Shown piece by piece: positions 1 through 11,360 of a stretch of 64,000 nucleotides of DNA. The notes under the pieces were generated by a model that did no database searches, was not told where the DNA came from, and worked only from the letters and a program-made list of their open reading frames with translations. Source of the DNA: Cristatella mucedo (Eukaryota; Bryozoa; Phylactolaemata; Cristatellidae); assembly GCA_009760855.2 (NCBI GenBank), contig WPIO01000009.1, positions 4,856,001-4,920,000 of the forward strand. The letters are read 5' to 3'. The first letter of the stretch is position 1, and every line of letters begins with the position of its first letter. Made by a program: the position numbers and the translations under genes.

Positions 1-289
1 CCAAGGAGATCATTCATTGCAAGACTAACTATACTACTACAGTAATCAGGTACATACATCTAGGGATTTAACCTGCGGTTTGGCAGCAGCATCAAACTAG
101 AGTAAAGCAGACCATGTACATCCACAAACTGCTAGCTATTACAGTCGATATCAAAAATGCTGTCGCTCTAAAACTACGACTGCACACATGACTCATAGTG
201 GAGATTCAGGGCTCACACAAGGTAATAATATAATCGATGTTGATACACTCAGACTGTGAATAAAATAACAAAATATATTAAAATCCTAG

Positions 290-450
290 CTGCTTAAACA
301 GCCTCTTTTTGTATAGCGACAGAAGAGCCTTGACGGCTATCCCCACCGCTTGCAGTGGCGATAAAGGATTGCCCACCGCAGGAATCGAACCCACGACCTC
401 GGTTATGAAAGCAACCTCCTTACCTAGGGTGCCAGAATATCTCAAATCCC
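290..450 (-). mobile_element. SINE-2 copy (tRNA-related SINE), minus strand
   Basis: Read on the minus strand, the segment has a tRNA-like head with a B-box-like GTGGGTTCGATTCC. It is followed by a body with GCCACTGCAAGCGGTGG and an end AGCCGTCAAGGCTCTTCTG...GCTATACAAAAAGAGGC. A closely similar copy in the same orientation lies at 33275-33425, and more decayed ones at 22305-22455, 26600-26750 and 26950-27060. The family assignment is from B-box resemblance and recurrence within this window only. Short open frames here are not genes. Confidence 0.75.
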
Positions 451-626
451 CACCATGCACAAACAACATTCTCACGCTTAGAGCATGCGGCTTTGATGAA
501 TGCATACAACAACGCACCACAACTAATGCTCGGACTCAACTTGCAACTCAACCAACAACACGGTCGCAACTTGCTGCTGTCTCAAGGCACTGAAAGCAAT
601 ATAACATTCCTAGGTCTTTTTTTTTA

Positions 627-1460
627 TTAATGCAGCATGTTATTAAGGTATTGCACAAACATAAAGCATATCCTGCTAACGTCAGTTACCGGATTCAGTT
701 TCATGTAGCTTATAAACTGTCGCCGTGCACGCTGAAGCTGGGACAACGTCAGGTGAGCTGTAACGAGAAGTTTTTCCGTAGTGCCGGGCAGACTGATGTA
801 ATCTCCAGGCATAGCGGTTTTCTGCGCCGACACGGCATTCATTACAACATCCTGTGTAAGTCTATCCAGTTCGTACATAAAGTCCGTGGGCTTCATCGGC
901 TGTGGAGCAGTCGATTGGTTGGGAGTCGGAGCTTTGCCTTCACACAGAGCGCTGCACACTACGTCGAAGGGGATTTCGTCATCTTGCTGAACAATAAACA
1001 GAGGGTTGTCCCACCTGCTTCGCGAGTCTGGAGCTTCGAACCTTTGCACAAGCGCATCGAATACACTGTCGGAGTACCTCGCCGACTGGTCGCGGTCCGA
1101 GTTCCATGCCTTGGCAGCCGACGCATTTACATCGCACCATACGACGCACGACGGCGTCTGAGCGGCTTTGATCAGGCAGTGAAGCTCGTATCTATAGCCC
1201 TTTATGTAGTTTAGCGAGTCGAGAATGAGCAGGCTGTCCTTGCTAATTAACCGGTGAACCTCCGACTTCAAGTATCCGCGGAGCACTTTCTCAGTCCTAG
1301 CATCGCTATAGCAGGCATCGCGCGAAAACTCCGAATACGAATCGTCACTCACTACGGTCACGCCCTTCACTTTACCGCTTTCAGTGAATCGTGCAGCAAA
1401 AGCATTGGCTCGCGAAGTCTTGCCGCTGCACGGGATACCGCATAGGACAATCAATGGCAT
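627..1460 (-). CDS. KTI12: KTI12 homolog, P-loop protein of the Elongator/tRNA wobble modification pathway
   Basis: A single uninterrupted frame of 277 residues. It begins with hydrophobic PLIVLCG and a Walker A P-loop, GIPCSGKT, at residues 8-15. Other conserved KTI12 stretches follow: DSLNYIKGYRYELHC, a WN..R segment, RFEAPDSRSRWDNPLF, and a C-terminal RARRQFISYMK...FVQYLN. KTI12 is a P-loop ATPase related to PSTK; it binds tRNA and supports Elongator, which adds the cm5 group to wobble uridines. The ATG at 1458-1460 is chosen because upstream in-frame extension needs a non-ATG start (TTG). Length fits the family. The TAA stop overlaps an AATAAA, and a run of nine A follows at once. Lack of introns is usual for KTI12 in animals, so a retrocopy is possible but not needed; the frame is intact. 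The cytoplasmic/nuclear role is from family knowledge. Confidence 0.95.
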   Translation of the reverse strand: MPLIVLCGIPCSGKTSRANAFAARFTESGKVKGVTVVSDDSYSEFSRDACYSDARTEKVLRGYLKSEVHRLISKDSLLILDSLNYIKGYRYELHCLIKAAQTPSCVVWCDVNASAAKAWNSDRDQSARYSDSVFDALVQRFEAPDSRSRWDNPLFIVQQDDEIPFDVVCSALCEGKAPTPNQSTAPQPMKPTDFMYELDRLTQDVVMNAVSAQKTAMPGDYISLPGTTEKLLVTAHLTLSQLQRARRQFISYMKLNPVTDVSRICFMFVQYLNNMLH

Positions 1461-3939
1461 CGCCAAACGGCACTTAGCGGAAGTGATTGAAGAACTACTC
1501 TCCAGACAACCAAGAGCGCTTTCCCAGCACCTGTGCGAGTGGGGGGGGGGGGGAGCGCTTGAGTTAGGAAGTGGCGCCGCCTATTGTTCGGGGTGCGTCC
1601 GTGTTTGGTTTCCGAGCCTACTGGAAAAACCCGCAAGGTATTCAACAATCAAATTACTTTTTTTGCGACGAGTTTTGTGGTTTCGCTTCATTGACGGCAT
1701 TGCCCCTGATCGTTGTACGTGTGGGCAGAGGTGACACTCGATGCGGTCGGCGGTCGGTACGTGCTACTAGTGATTGTTGCGACAAGGGAGTCGCGGCACT
1801 CCGGTGGGCGGAGCAGGGCGAAGAGAGTCGTGCTTAGCCCTGCTCCGTGAGTGGTGGATTAAAGTGGCGGCGGTGTTGCTCATCGGCTAGCGTTCCGTGC
1901 TGTCCGTGACGATTACCAAAACTACAATTTTTTCAATGCCGTTTTAAAAGGGAAACAGAGCGCTGGATGAAAGTCCACGATTCGATAGGGCCGGCACTCG
2001 ACGAAGTGACAACTGTTTGAGGACGAAGTCTGCACGAGCATATTGAGGGAATGCTATGGTATCTGTATGCTGTCTCTGAAGATTTTATTATTATTATTAT
2101 TGGCGTCGAGAAAAAAGCTAGTCGCATATAGCAAACTAGCAAACACTGAAGGCAGAGCTTACATTGTCTTTGCCAACAGCTTCAGTTCGCAGTTCCCGAG
2201 TGATTAAATGTATGACCTATCAGTGCATTATAATCCCGAGGCTGCCATAATTATGCTATTTGATGATAGCTGCACTAAAATAAAACTCGTAGTAAGGTCA
2301 GATACGCGCAGCACGTGAAACTCTCGGCAGCACAAGTTATTAAGACACCTTCTATGAATGCATATTTAGTTTGTACTCTGGTTTAGAGGCAAGATAAGAA
2401 AATTTCCGGTTGTTGCAGCAGATAAAATACGGTATGCTTGATTCAAGACCTAAAGTTGTACCATTACTGAGATGGATAGACGCAAGCTTGGAGCGTCATG
2501 TCTAAGGCATGTTTTACTTGGATAGCTACGTGGTGCAAACAATGACTTGGTGATATTTGACTACGCGATACCAACTAACTGCCGATTTATGCTTGATAAT
2601 GACGAATTCTTTCCGTCGATGGATGGAAACCTAATCTCGAAAATTTTTCGTGAACGTCCGGCCGGAGGCCGAGGTCTCAGCACTCGGACGCTCCGAAGCC
2701 TCAGATAAGCTAAGCTCAGCTCAGACAAGATAAAAACGTCGTACAGTAACTAGTAGGCACATCTCATGCATGCTAGCAAGGATTCTTCGACCGCTCTGCT
2801 GCTCCACCATTTTTCTCCTCCGGGTCATTTTTCTGTGGCAAGCCGGAAGTCTTGAGCTCCTCGTCCCAAAGACGAGACTCGGCGCGTTCTTCACTAATGT
2901 TTTTAGTGCGTCTTTAGCGCCAAGGTACCTCTTGGGTTATCTCTACAAGTCTATGCACGTCGGGATGACAGTTCTAAGACTGCTATTTAAATTTTAGATT
3001 TACGCTCCGCGTCGGAGCGGCGGCTTTCAGGTGAAGTCTGCAGGTCTGCTCTTTCACTCCCGCCGGTCCGACCCAATCTAGCGCTTGCACAATCAGAGGC
3101 TGCTCGTTCTCCGACGAGGGAATTGCAGGGCGCCGCGACCGAAGAAGTCGCACTCGTAGCCGCTGCTGATTGTTTCGGCTCACGACATTTTGTCTTCAGA
3201 GCTCTGAAGCGTCGGACACTACGGCTTCTTTTTGTGCGTTGCGTGGGCCAGTTACTTTCAAATGTTCAAAGCACCTGCAATAGGTCTTTGTATTTCTACA
3301 CTTAAAGCTGCTAAATTGTTGAATTGGGCTCCCGTGGATGGCTTTGAGATTACGTGCGTAAATTTACGGCGCACGCTGAGAGAATGAGTTTACTAAGCGA
3401 AAAATGGCTGCTCAACTTCATTTGCTCCACGGTGCTCCAAGTCGGCTAGAATTAACATGGCCCGTTAAGCCTCCATAAAAAGAAATATCCCTACATCAGC
3501 TCGATGTCCTACGCTGAACAAAAATCGATCGCCCCTCTAGAAGCTGACAGTGACACCAAGGCGCGCGCCCTCTGGCGCCCGCTGCAAGTCCGCTTTTCTA
3601 GCCCGGTCGAAGAAAGATAAAGTTGCCTTCTGCTTTAGAAAATGGCGCGAAGTCACGCGCGCACAATGCACGCCGCCGAAAAGCCTTTTTTGCAAATTTC
3701 GTCCACAAAGAGACAGGTGACTTAAGAATTGCGGATCGTGCTTTAAGAATTGGAATCTTTCGTCGAGAGCTCTGACAGGAAGTTCTTTCTGCTTGACAAG
3801 AAGTCGACACAACTTCGGCAGTAGAGCTGGCTGTAAATATTTACGATCTGTTTCCAGAAAATTGCTATTAAGGATCTGATATCATTTATAAATGCATAGA
3901 ATTTCCTAGCAAGCCACACAATGGAATGGAATGTATCTC
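1461..3939. other. No gene recognised; unique sequence
   Basis: Upstream of KTI12 there is a G run at about 1542-1553 and GC-rich sequence to about 1900, which could hold its promoter. A short (TTA)n stands at 2082-2101. No frame here shows a recognisable protein, and no repeat shared with the rest of the window was noticed. Confidence 0.5.
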
Positions 3940-4247
3940 CGTGTGTAGCTCCTCAAAGATTAAGTGGGTGTTACTCGGGAGAGTTGTACTCGAAGCCTAA
4001 GCCGCTTTTGGTACGCCTGCGGTGGCCAACGGACTTCATCTCACGTAGCAAAGAGAAAATAGGAAGCACAGCTGAATCAGGAGGGCAGTCGAGGAAGTGA
4101 GTAGCATGAAATTAGGTATTAAGGACGGCTGTGCCACAATCAGCAGCAGGAGAATGTCGTTGCTTAAGAATTGTAGAAGTGCGTTCCACAGTCTAGGACC
4201 TGCCGAGCAAAAGCTTTCGTCGCCAACGGTCTTTAAGTGGAGGAATG
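3940..4247 (-). mobile_element. Family B non-LTR retrotransposon, 3' end, minus strand
   Basis: On the minus strand this reads the end of a family B LINE. It has a frame like L.....GDESF....LDCGTHF, then a 3' untranslated stretch with the stems seen at 59221-59600 and, on the plus strand, at 55130-55375. It lies head-to-head with the plus-strand copy that starts near 4256. The copy is 5'-truncated and has stops. Confidence 0.75.
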
Positions 4248-4255
4248 GAGCAGGT

Positions 4256-5935
4256 ATTTTTTTTTATCGTGAACCTGAGGGCATCACTTTTATGGTGTGA
4301 CGATACTCAGCTGTATTTGTCATTCAAACCGTCGGAATCTGCTGCAGCAACTGAAAAACTGAATGCTTGCATTGCCGACATTCGATCCTGGATGTCGGAA
4401 AACTTCTTGAAACCAAATGACGATAAAACCAAACTGCTGCTCATAGAACACCCTAAGCGTGTGGCTGGATTAAAAGGCGTTGCTCTTCTAATTAATGATG
4501 CTGTCGTGCGACCATCACCGCGTGCTCGAAATTTAGGTGTCGTTTTCGACAACTGCCTCAATTTTAAAAGCTTCATTCAGAAGACTGCTTCTACAGCTAG
4601 CCATCACGTCCGATCCCTATCTAAGATTGGGAGCTGTCTTCCACAGTGGCTTGCAAAGCATTTAGCTAGTTCCTTAGTTCTGTCTCGGCTTGATTATTGT
4701 AATTCTCTTTTGGCTGGGCTACCTAAGAAAGCAACTAGGCCACTGCAGCTGACTATGAATATGGCTGGAAGGCTAGTTTTCAAGTCCCCGAGGTTTGACC
4801 ACGTGTCTCCTTTGCTAAAAGAGCTAGGATGGATTTCGGTTGAGCAACGGATACAGAGTTAAGTTCTTACGCTGACCCACAAGGCCCGCCACGGCTTGGC
4901 TCGTCCGTACCTAGCTGAACTGCTGCACCAGTTCAAGCCTCCTCGTGCCCTCAGGTCCTGTATGGGCAATAAATTAGCTGCTCCATTCTTCCGAGAAGCT
5001 TTAGCTCTGGAGGTCCTAGACTCTGGAACTCACTTCCGCAATTCTTATGCAACGACAACTACTCTCCTGCTGCCGACTATGGCTCATAATTTTCAGTGTG
5101 GTTTGTGTTTCTATGTATGCATGATTCGATCATAGACTGGGCTCGCCGGCACACTGCTAGTGCAGGCAGACAGGTAGTGCCCTAAACCACCCCAGGGTCT
5201 AACAGCTGGTGGCTGTGGTCTAGGGACAGGCCGGTGCCCAGCTGTGGTCTGGCGGCTGTGGTTTATCCACAAGCCGGCTTTGTCCTCCCGCCAATTCACG
5301 GGATGAGTTGTGGCCGAGTGGGAGTGGGCGAGAAGGTAACGCCTACCTGGGTGAGGGGAGTCGAGTGGGAGCAGGGGCCGAAGGGAGCCGTGCGCCCTTC
5401 GGCTGCGTGCGTCGTCCAATGAACTAATAATAATAATAATAATTCACTTGATAAAGCGCCCTCAGAGAACTTAATCTCTCTCTAGGCGCTTTACATTTGC
5501 TGTAAAGTGAAATGCAATTGAATGGTAAGTAAAATCATGCTTGAAAAACAAACGAAATGAATAATATGGTTAAGGGTGACATGCACAGGGTCAACATGCA
5601 AATGTGGTTAGTGGCAGCATGCACAGTGTCAGCACGCACAAGCACATCAAAGACGAATCACAGGGACCCACTAAATGCTGTCCTAAATAGGTGAACTGTT
5701 GGTGTTGGTCATCGGCTGGCTCTCTGCTGTGCGAACCGAACGACATTCAGCGGTCCTGAGCTGCTAATTCCATGCTGCTCACTACCTCAACTGCTCTCAT
5801 GACTCTGCTAAGCTTCCTACTTTCTCTTTGTTGCGTGAGACGAAGTTTGTTGGCTACCGAATGCGTACCGAAAGCCGCTTAGGCTGTGAGTGCGCTACAC
5901 AAAACTCCCCCGCGTAACACCAACATTATCTTTAT
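4256..5935 (+). mobile_element. Family B non-LTR retrotransposon fragment (L2/CR1-like RT C-terminus and 3' end), interrupted
   Basis: The frame from about 4257 to 4862 encodes the C-terminal half of a non-LTR reverse transcriptase. The active-site box reads WCDDTQLYLSF where the family has Y-A-D-D, then SWMSENFLKPNDDKTKLLL, then ...SRLDYCNSLLAGLP. A TAA at 4860 breaks the frame; reading resumes as THKARHGLARPYLAELL, typical of the L2/CR1 C-terminus. Homology to the 54500-55375 copy stops at about 5096 and resumes near 5745, so foreign DNA sits inside. The element is 5'-truncated and dead: the first active-site residue is changed and there are stops. Confidence 0.85.
5097..5744 (-). mobile_element. 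Nested insertion in family B, containing a family A 3' tail
   Basis: This block is absent from the same point of the 54500-55375 copy. Bases 5423-5690 are a minus-strand family A tail: (TAA)n, hairpin, then the stretch ending at GGGACCCACTAAATGCTG. The flanking 5097-5422 is GC-richer, has several imperfect repeats of CTGTGGT, and was not matched elsewhere. A short TTCAG occurs on both sides (about 5092-5096 and 5746-5750) and may be a target-site duplication. Confidence 0.65.
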
Positions 5936-8570
5936 GGCTTTGTGGAGTTACAGACGGAGATACATTACATGAGGTGGCTGAAACTTGTGCACGAGTTCTG
6001 GTAGGTATGCTGGACCCAGCCATCGCGGGCTTTTTCGGTCAGCGTAAAAACTTTATTCTGTAGCGGACGATCAACCGGAAATCATCGAAGCTCCTTCTGC
6101 AATTGAGACACATGGCTGAACCTCTGAGATTTTTTAACTAGCCTTGCAACCATATTTATCCCCGGCTGCAGTGGCCTAATGACTTTATTTGGTAGTCAAG
6201 CCAAAATATAACTGCAATAATCTAGCTTCGAGACAATCAATGTGGTAATTAAATTTAAAACCACACATATTCTTAGATATGGATCGGAATTGTTGGTTAT
6301 CTGTTGAGGCAGTCTTTTTTATGAAACTTTAAAAATTGAGCCAGTTGTCCAGGACGACACCCACATTTTGAGCACACGGCGACGGTTGTACAACAGCGCC
6401 ATCTATTAAAAGCGAAAAATCTCCATACCCAGCTAAAAAGGTTGGGGGTCCTATGAGTACCGATTATGTTGCTATGAATAAAGGCATAGATTGAGATACG
6501 ATTTTAAGTATTTTCTGGAGCTAAACGTTCGTGCAAGATTGGTAAACTTAATACCGTGGGCATGCTATTAAGAATAGGTGCATCCCCATTGGACTAAACA
6601 TGTAAGATGCTAAAAGGCACCGAGCTATTGTCAGCACTACCTCTGAATCCTAAGGAGTTTTTGTCGCATTTACAACTTCAAAAATTGAAAAATAAACAGG
6701 ACGGCTTGATTGCACGACTAACGGCTAAGGCTAAAGAAACGAGCTGGCGTTACAATATATTTTGTATGTTGCGAAAAGAAGAGACGAGAAGAGTAAAAAT
6801 CTCGGTGCTAATTTGTTCACAAGCAGTAGAGTACAAATAAAGTAGGATACTTACGTCGAGTAAATGTAATTCCATGAGAGGCCTATAACACGGTAGATCT
6901 ACTTAAGGGAACTAACACTAACATGGCGCGCTATAGATATGGCAGAGGTAGTGGGGAAATAATCGTAGGGTCGAGGAGCAGTTTATATTTGTATGGAATA
7001 TCGTGCTGTCTATTGCAAGAATAGCTGCAACGGAGTAAAAGAAAAAATGCAAAGAAATAGTAATTGCTTTTGATGGTAGTTATATCTTATCTACATGTAA
7101 AATTAAACTGTTTGTATATGGTAAGGCTGGATCTGCTTATAAATGATCTGGGACACGCTGCTCCCTAAGCATTTGAATCGTTTCTTGTGAACCCTGTAAT
7201 GAAGATGAAATTAGATGAATCAGGAAATTAGATGATCAGGAAATTAGGACATTATTAGGACATTAGATCAAGAAATTAGGACATTAGATGAACCCTGTCC
7301 CGAAGACATTAGTTGAATCAGGAAAGAAAGCGTCGCCATAGTTCTCCAAAACCGCTAGATACAGGTAAGCTATATTTAGCACAACGAAGGTTAACGCAAA
7401 ATATCCTAAAGCAGCAGTACCAACCGGACAACTCTGCTGAGGTGAAGAGGCAAGATATGTCGACGACGTGCGTTTTGGTAGCACTAGCAACACTTGAGCA
7501 GCTTCCTGATCGTTACAAGAGCACTAACGCTGTGGATATCGTTGTCATCTAGAAAGGTGACAGAAAGAGTTTCCGTGAAGTTCTAACGAATTTTCAATTC
7601 ATCTTCCGGCAGGATTTTTGCATCCTGATCGTCACAATCCGTTTTGGAAGGTGAAGGTCGGAGTCCGCGAAGCAGAGAAAAAATTATTTCCACATTACTA
7701 GGTAGCATACCCTTATATAGCATGACTAGGTTCCATCGAGAGCAGCTCGCGATGACCGTCGTTTGCCAATATTTTATTCCGCTTTGCGTGCCGTGTTTTC
7801 AGACGTTACATAATATTGGTCTATTTTTCCTTTTGTATTATTGATTGAGCCCCGAGCTCTGCTGCGGTACTAGAGTCACGAAAGATCACCAAGTTCTACT
7901 CTCTGGCCTCAAGTGTGCATAGGTTTCATTGAACTGAATCACGTGACATATTGAAGATGCCAAAGTCCTAGTTAAGCATCACTATAGTGGATTGCTCGTT
8001 GTTGTGCTCCATAGCAAAACAAGTAAACGCGATTGCTTATGAGCGATTTAAATAAGCGATATAAGTCTTATACTCGAACGGATGAAATGGATAGAGAACA
8101 ATTTTTTATTTTGTCCATTTTCAAAATTCCCAGCCGTGCTTTTAACTCGGAGGGTTTGTGAGCTGCAGGCAAGTACTTTCCGTTGGCTTGGACAGTGGTT
8201 TGTTACAAATGGCTAAACCTGCAGCAAGATCTATGATCTGATAGCAGCTCGCCGGCTTTCGGGTTTGCTACGTACCGAATGAGCCCCATTAACTACTCCG
8301 TTTAAGCCACTTTGGCTTGCATATTTGCCAGCCGACGCGACGACCTTTTAAGGGCAGGGCAGAACCTTGAAGTTGCCTGGCTATCAAAACTTAGCAGGTT
8401 GCACACCTCTCGCAGATACTGTAGCTGGATTCACCGAGACCGCAATCCGGCAGCCTCGCGCTACGCATTCGGCGCTTTTGCGTAATCGTTGGTAGTTCTA
8501 GAGTCTGTCAGATAAGTAATTCGCCAACGAATGCCATTGTTAAGCTCTTAAGTCACGTCGACTCCTATCG
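5936..8570. other. No gene recognised; AT-richer unique DNA
   Basis: No frame longer than about 80 residues and none recognisable. At 7196-7330 the phrases GGAAATTAG and GGACATTAG recur in a short irregular tandem array. Nothing else stands out. Confidence 0.5.
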
Positions 8571-8576
8571 TGATGA

Positions 8577-10320
8577 GTGATTCTAGCCAGGCCGGTAGGC
8601 TGGCGGCTAAGGCGACCAAGGCGGGCTCATTTAGGAAGGCTGGAGGCGACCCGGAAGAGACGCGTCTCCTTCGGCCTTGGGCGGAAGCTCGGCGGCTGCC
8701 CTCCCTGTCGGCCGACAGGCTTCCGCGGAGGGGCAGTCGGGCTTAAAGGGCGGCTGGGCGGAGCGCCTCGGGCGCGCCGCCTCGACGTCTATTCTCAAGC
8801 CGAGGCAATTGCCGTTCGATGGCGGGGTGGGGCGGGCTAGCGGGGCGGGCTGCGAAGGAGGAGGCACGCCTTCGGCGTTCGCCTCGGAGTCGCGTCCATG
8901 ATGAGACTGTCTTCTTCTTTTTTTGGAGCGACGGGGTTCCGCTTGATTTCTGCGTTATTGCACGAGATCAAAGCCGCTTCTAAACGCAATTCTAAAATAG
9001 CTCTTTCTATTTCCCCCAAAAGGTCTCCTCGAAAAGTCTGTCGGACGGCACGCTCGACGCGCAGCTGCAGGCGCCATTGCGAAATCGGGGAGCGGCTATT
9101 TTTGGCCAGCTGTAACGAACGCATCTGCCGCATGGCGCGCCTTCAGCTGCAGGCTCTCCGGAAATGAGAGTCATCACGACTATTTTTTTAGAACGCCAAA
9201 AACCCTCCCTGGTTTTTATGGGACGACTGAAACGATCCGCCTAGGCGTGCATCGAACTCTCAACCAGCCGCCGGTCACGCGATGTTTCCGTTTCCCCGAG
9301 CGCAGCTAGTTTCTGCTGCGAGGAATTTCGACGCCGCCTCTTACTTTAAGAGTCGCTCTTTAGGAAGTAGAACAAAACGCGGGGCGAAGAGCCACGCTGG
9401 CTATCCGGCCAGCGTACAGCAGCAGCACGCGCGTAGCGCGTCACCGGTCGGGAGCATCCCCTCCCACTCTACCTAGGCGGACAGGGTTGCGGAAGGCGGG
9501 GGCAGTTTCCGCTCTCGGCTTCTCTCGCGTCCAAGCACGCGCTGCTCGCTGGCGTCGCGCGCACATTCCGACCGAGAGGAGAGTGTGCCGGCCGACGTCA
9601 GCCGCTCTTGCCGCGGCACGCCCGCGAAGGTCTGCGGCTCCGGTTGCGGGTCAATGTCAGTACACTAGGGTCGGGTAACATGGCGGCGCTTTGTTGGTGG
9701 TGATCGCGCAACGTCTAACGGCTTCTTTGGCGTTTAACGGAGCGACCGTCCCCAACGGTGACTATATTTTCTTAGCGATATACTTATGCAGCGACTGCGG
9801 TCTTTATCTGCGCGGGCACTGCTAGCGTTGCTCGGCGTACTCGTCTTGAAGCGAAGCGCGCTTACGACGGCCGCCTCGCCTTTGCCTCGCTCGCTCGCTC
9901 GCTGTGCTGGAGTGCACTTCAACCGCCGGCCGGTCCGTTGTCCGACCCCTTCGTAAATTCTTAGCGTCGCTGGCTTTTGGATGTCGCCCGATCTTCGCCA
10001 TCGTCGCGGGGCGGCCGGGTAGCTCTCTATTGTGAGTGGTTGGATTTCGCGAATCGCTCGCCTGACCGGGTTAGTTTGGAGCCTGTCAGCGTGACCGATC
10101 TGTTGTCAATGGCCGTCGCTCGGCCGCTCTATCGGCTTCTCCGCGCGCCAGCCGATCGCCTGCCGAGCGCCGTTCTTCGCGGCGACTGGGACGGCGGCGA
10201 TCGTCAGCCTCCGGCCGCCACTGGCAGCCGTGCTGATGTGTTTGGGACACGTCGTCGTCGGGCGTGCCGGTGTCTGCTGTCCTCACGTCCTGTGTGACAA
10301 GAGGACCAGCAACGGGCAAA
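8577..10320. promoter_or_regulatory. CpG-rich region, possible promoter
   Basis: Very CpG-rich at 8577-8900 and again at about 9280-10320, with TC/GC-rich stretches and ATGGCGGCGCT at 9680. No frame here is recognisable as protein. It lies 2-4 kb upstream of the signal-peptide exon of the sushi gene (12324), so it may be that gene's promoter or first noncoding exon. This is inference from position and composition only; the direction is unknown. Confidence 0.4.
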
Positions 10321-10324
10321 CGTC

Positions 10325-10402
10325 AACTAAGAGCACGCTAAAAGAAGACCCTAAATATTTCTTAACTAAGAGCACGCTATAAGAAGACCCTAAATATTTC
10401 TT
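10325..10402. repeat. 39-bp tandem duplication
   Basis: Two adjacent 39-bp copies (10325-10363 and 10364-10402) beginning AACTAAGAGCACGCT. They differ at a single A/T position. The near identity suggests a recent local duplication. Confidence 0.9.
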
Positions 10403-10629
10403 TTAAGTAAAGGTGATGGACTCTGCCTGGAGAGATCTCAGTCGACAGAGCTCAAAGCTGCGTCTACAACGGGGGGAGCTTTCTGAGAGTCGGGACACCC
10501 GTGAACTTGTCTAAAGTGCGACATTGCATCCAACCAGCCAGCCATGTCTACTCGGCGTTATAGTTCGGAATCGAGATCAGCCTCATTATCAGGCTCTGGC
10601 TGGCACACACTCTCTCACGTGGCAACGAG

Positions 10630-10705
10630 GCCTTTGCAAATGTAAAGTGCCTAGAAAAAGATTGAGTTCTCTGATAGCGCTATATCAAATGTATTTTTAG
10701 TATTA
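10630..10705 (+). mobile_element. Family A / SINE-1 hairpin tail fragment
   Basis: GCAAATGTAAAGTGCCTAGA, then a loop and TTCTCTGATAGCGC, a diverged version of the family A 3' hairpin on the plus strand. Only the tail is clear; the source could be a LINE or SINE-1. Confidence 0.65.
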
Positions 10706-11284
10706 TCCCGGAAATGTGGAGGAAGTAAAGTCTCTCGTTTGGCAGCAAATGGAAATGGGGCCGTGCTCTATCTGCTGCCACCGACATACGATTGTATACC
10801 AGTCATCGAAAGCAAATTTAGCCGTAATCCTTGTACAGGCAGCTTTCTGTATCGGTAAATTCCCGTATTCTGAACTCTAGAAGTCCAACAGACTTGTCTT
10901 CACACGTAATGCCTCGTTTATAAAGATGTCGTCCGTGCAGCATTTTGGGGTCTGTTCCCAATAGCTCGGCTTTCTCAGAAGTCCGTGGAGGAGGATCTAC
11001 CACCAAGAAGCAGGCTGCCCAGCTACTTCCTTGAGACCGACCTGCGAGACGCAGATCCTCCTCGGCAGAGACCCCATGTCTTGCTGCGCATGTAGCCGCC
11101 GAGCGAGTTGGGCCCAGTCGTGACAGTTGAGGCGCAGGTGTGGCCGAGTGCAGAGCTTGATGCAGATGGGACGGTCGGCCGGTTCGACCTGAGCGCCAGG
11201 CATTTTCTTGTGGCTGCCATTGATCCCATCATTGAACCCAGCCTGGCTCCTCTGCTTCCCCTTCCGCCCAGAAACTGGGCAGAT

Positions 11285-11360
11285 ACAAAAGTTGCCCCCT
11301 ACAGGACGCAAAACCATGACCTGGGTCGTCAAGTGCGAGCACCTTAACCGTGGGCTGGGG
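11285..11360 (-). mobile_element. SINE-1 tRNA-like head, decayed
   Basis: On the minus strand CCCACGGTTAAGGTGCTCG resembles the A-box part of the SINE-1 copies at 49331-49480 and 56598-56735. It is followed by ACGACCCAGGTCATGG. No tail is visible. Confidence 0.5.

Noticed and set aside
630-1214. Plus-strand frame of 194 residues
   Set aside because: It is the antisense shadow of KTI12.
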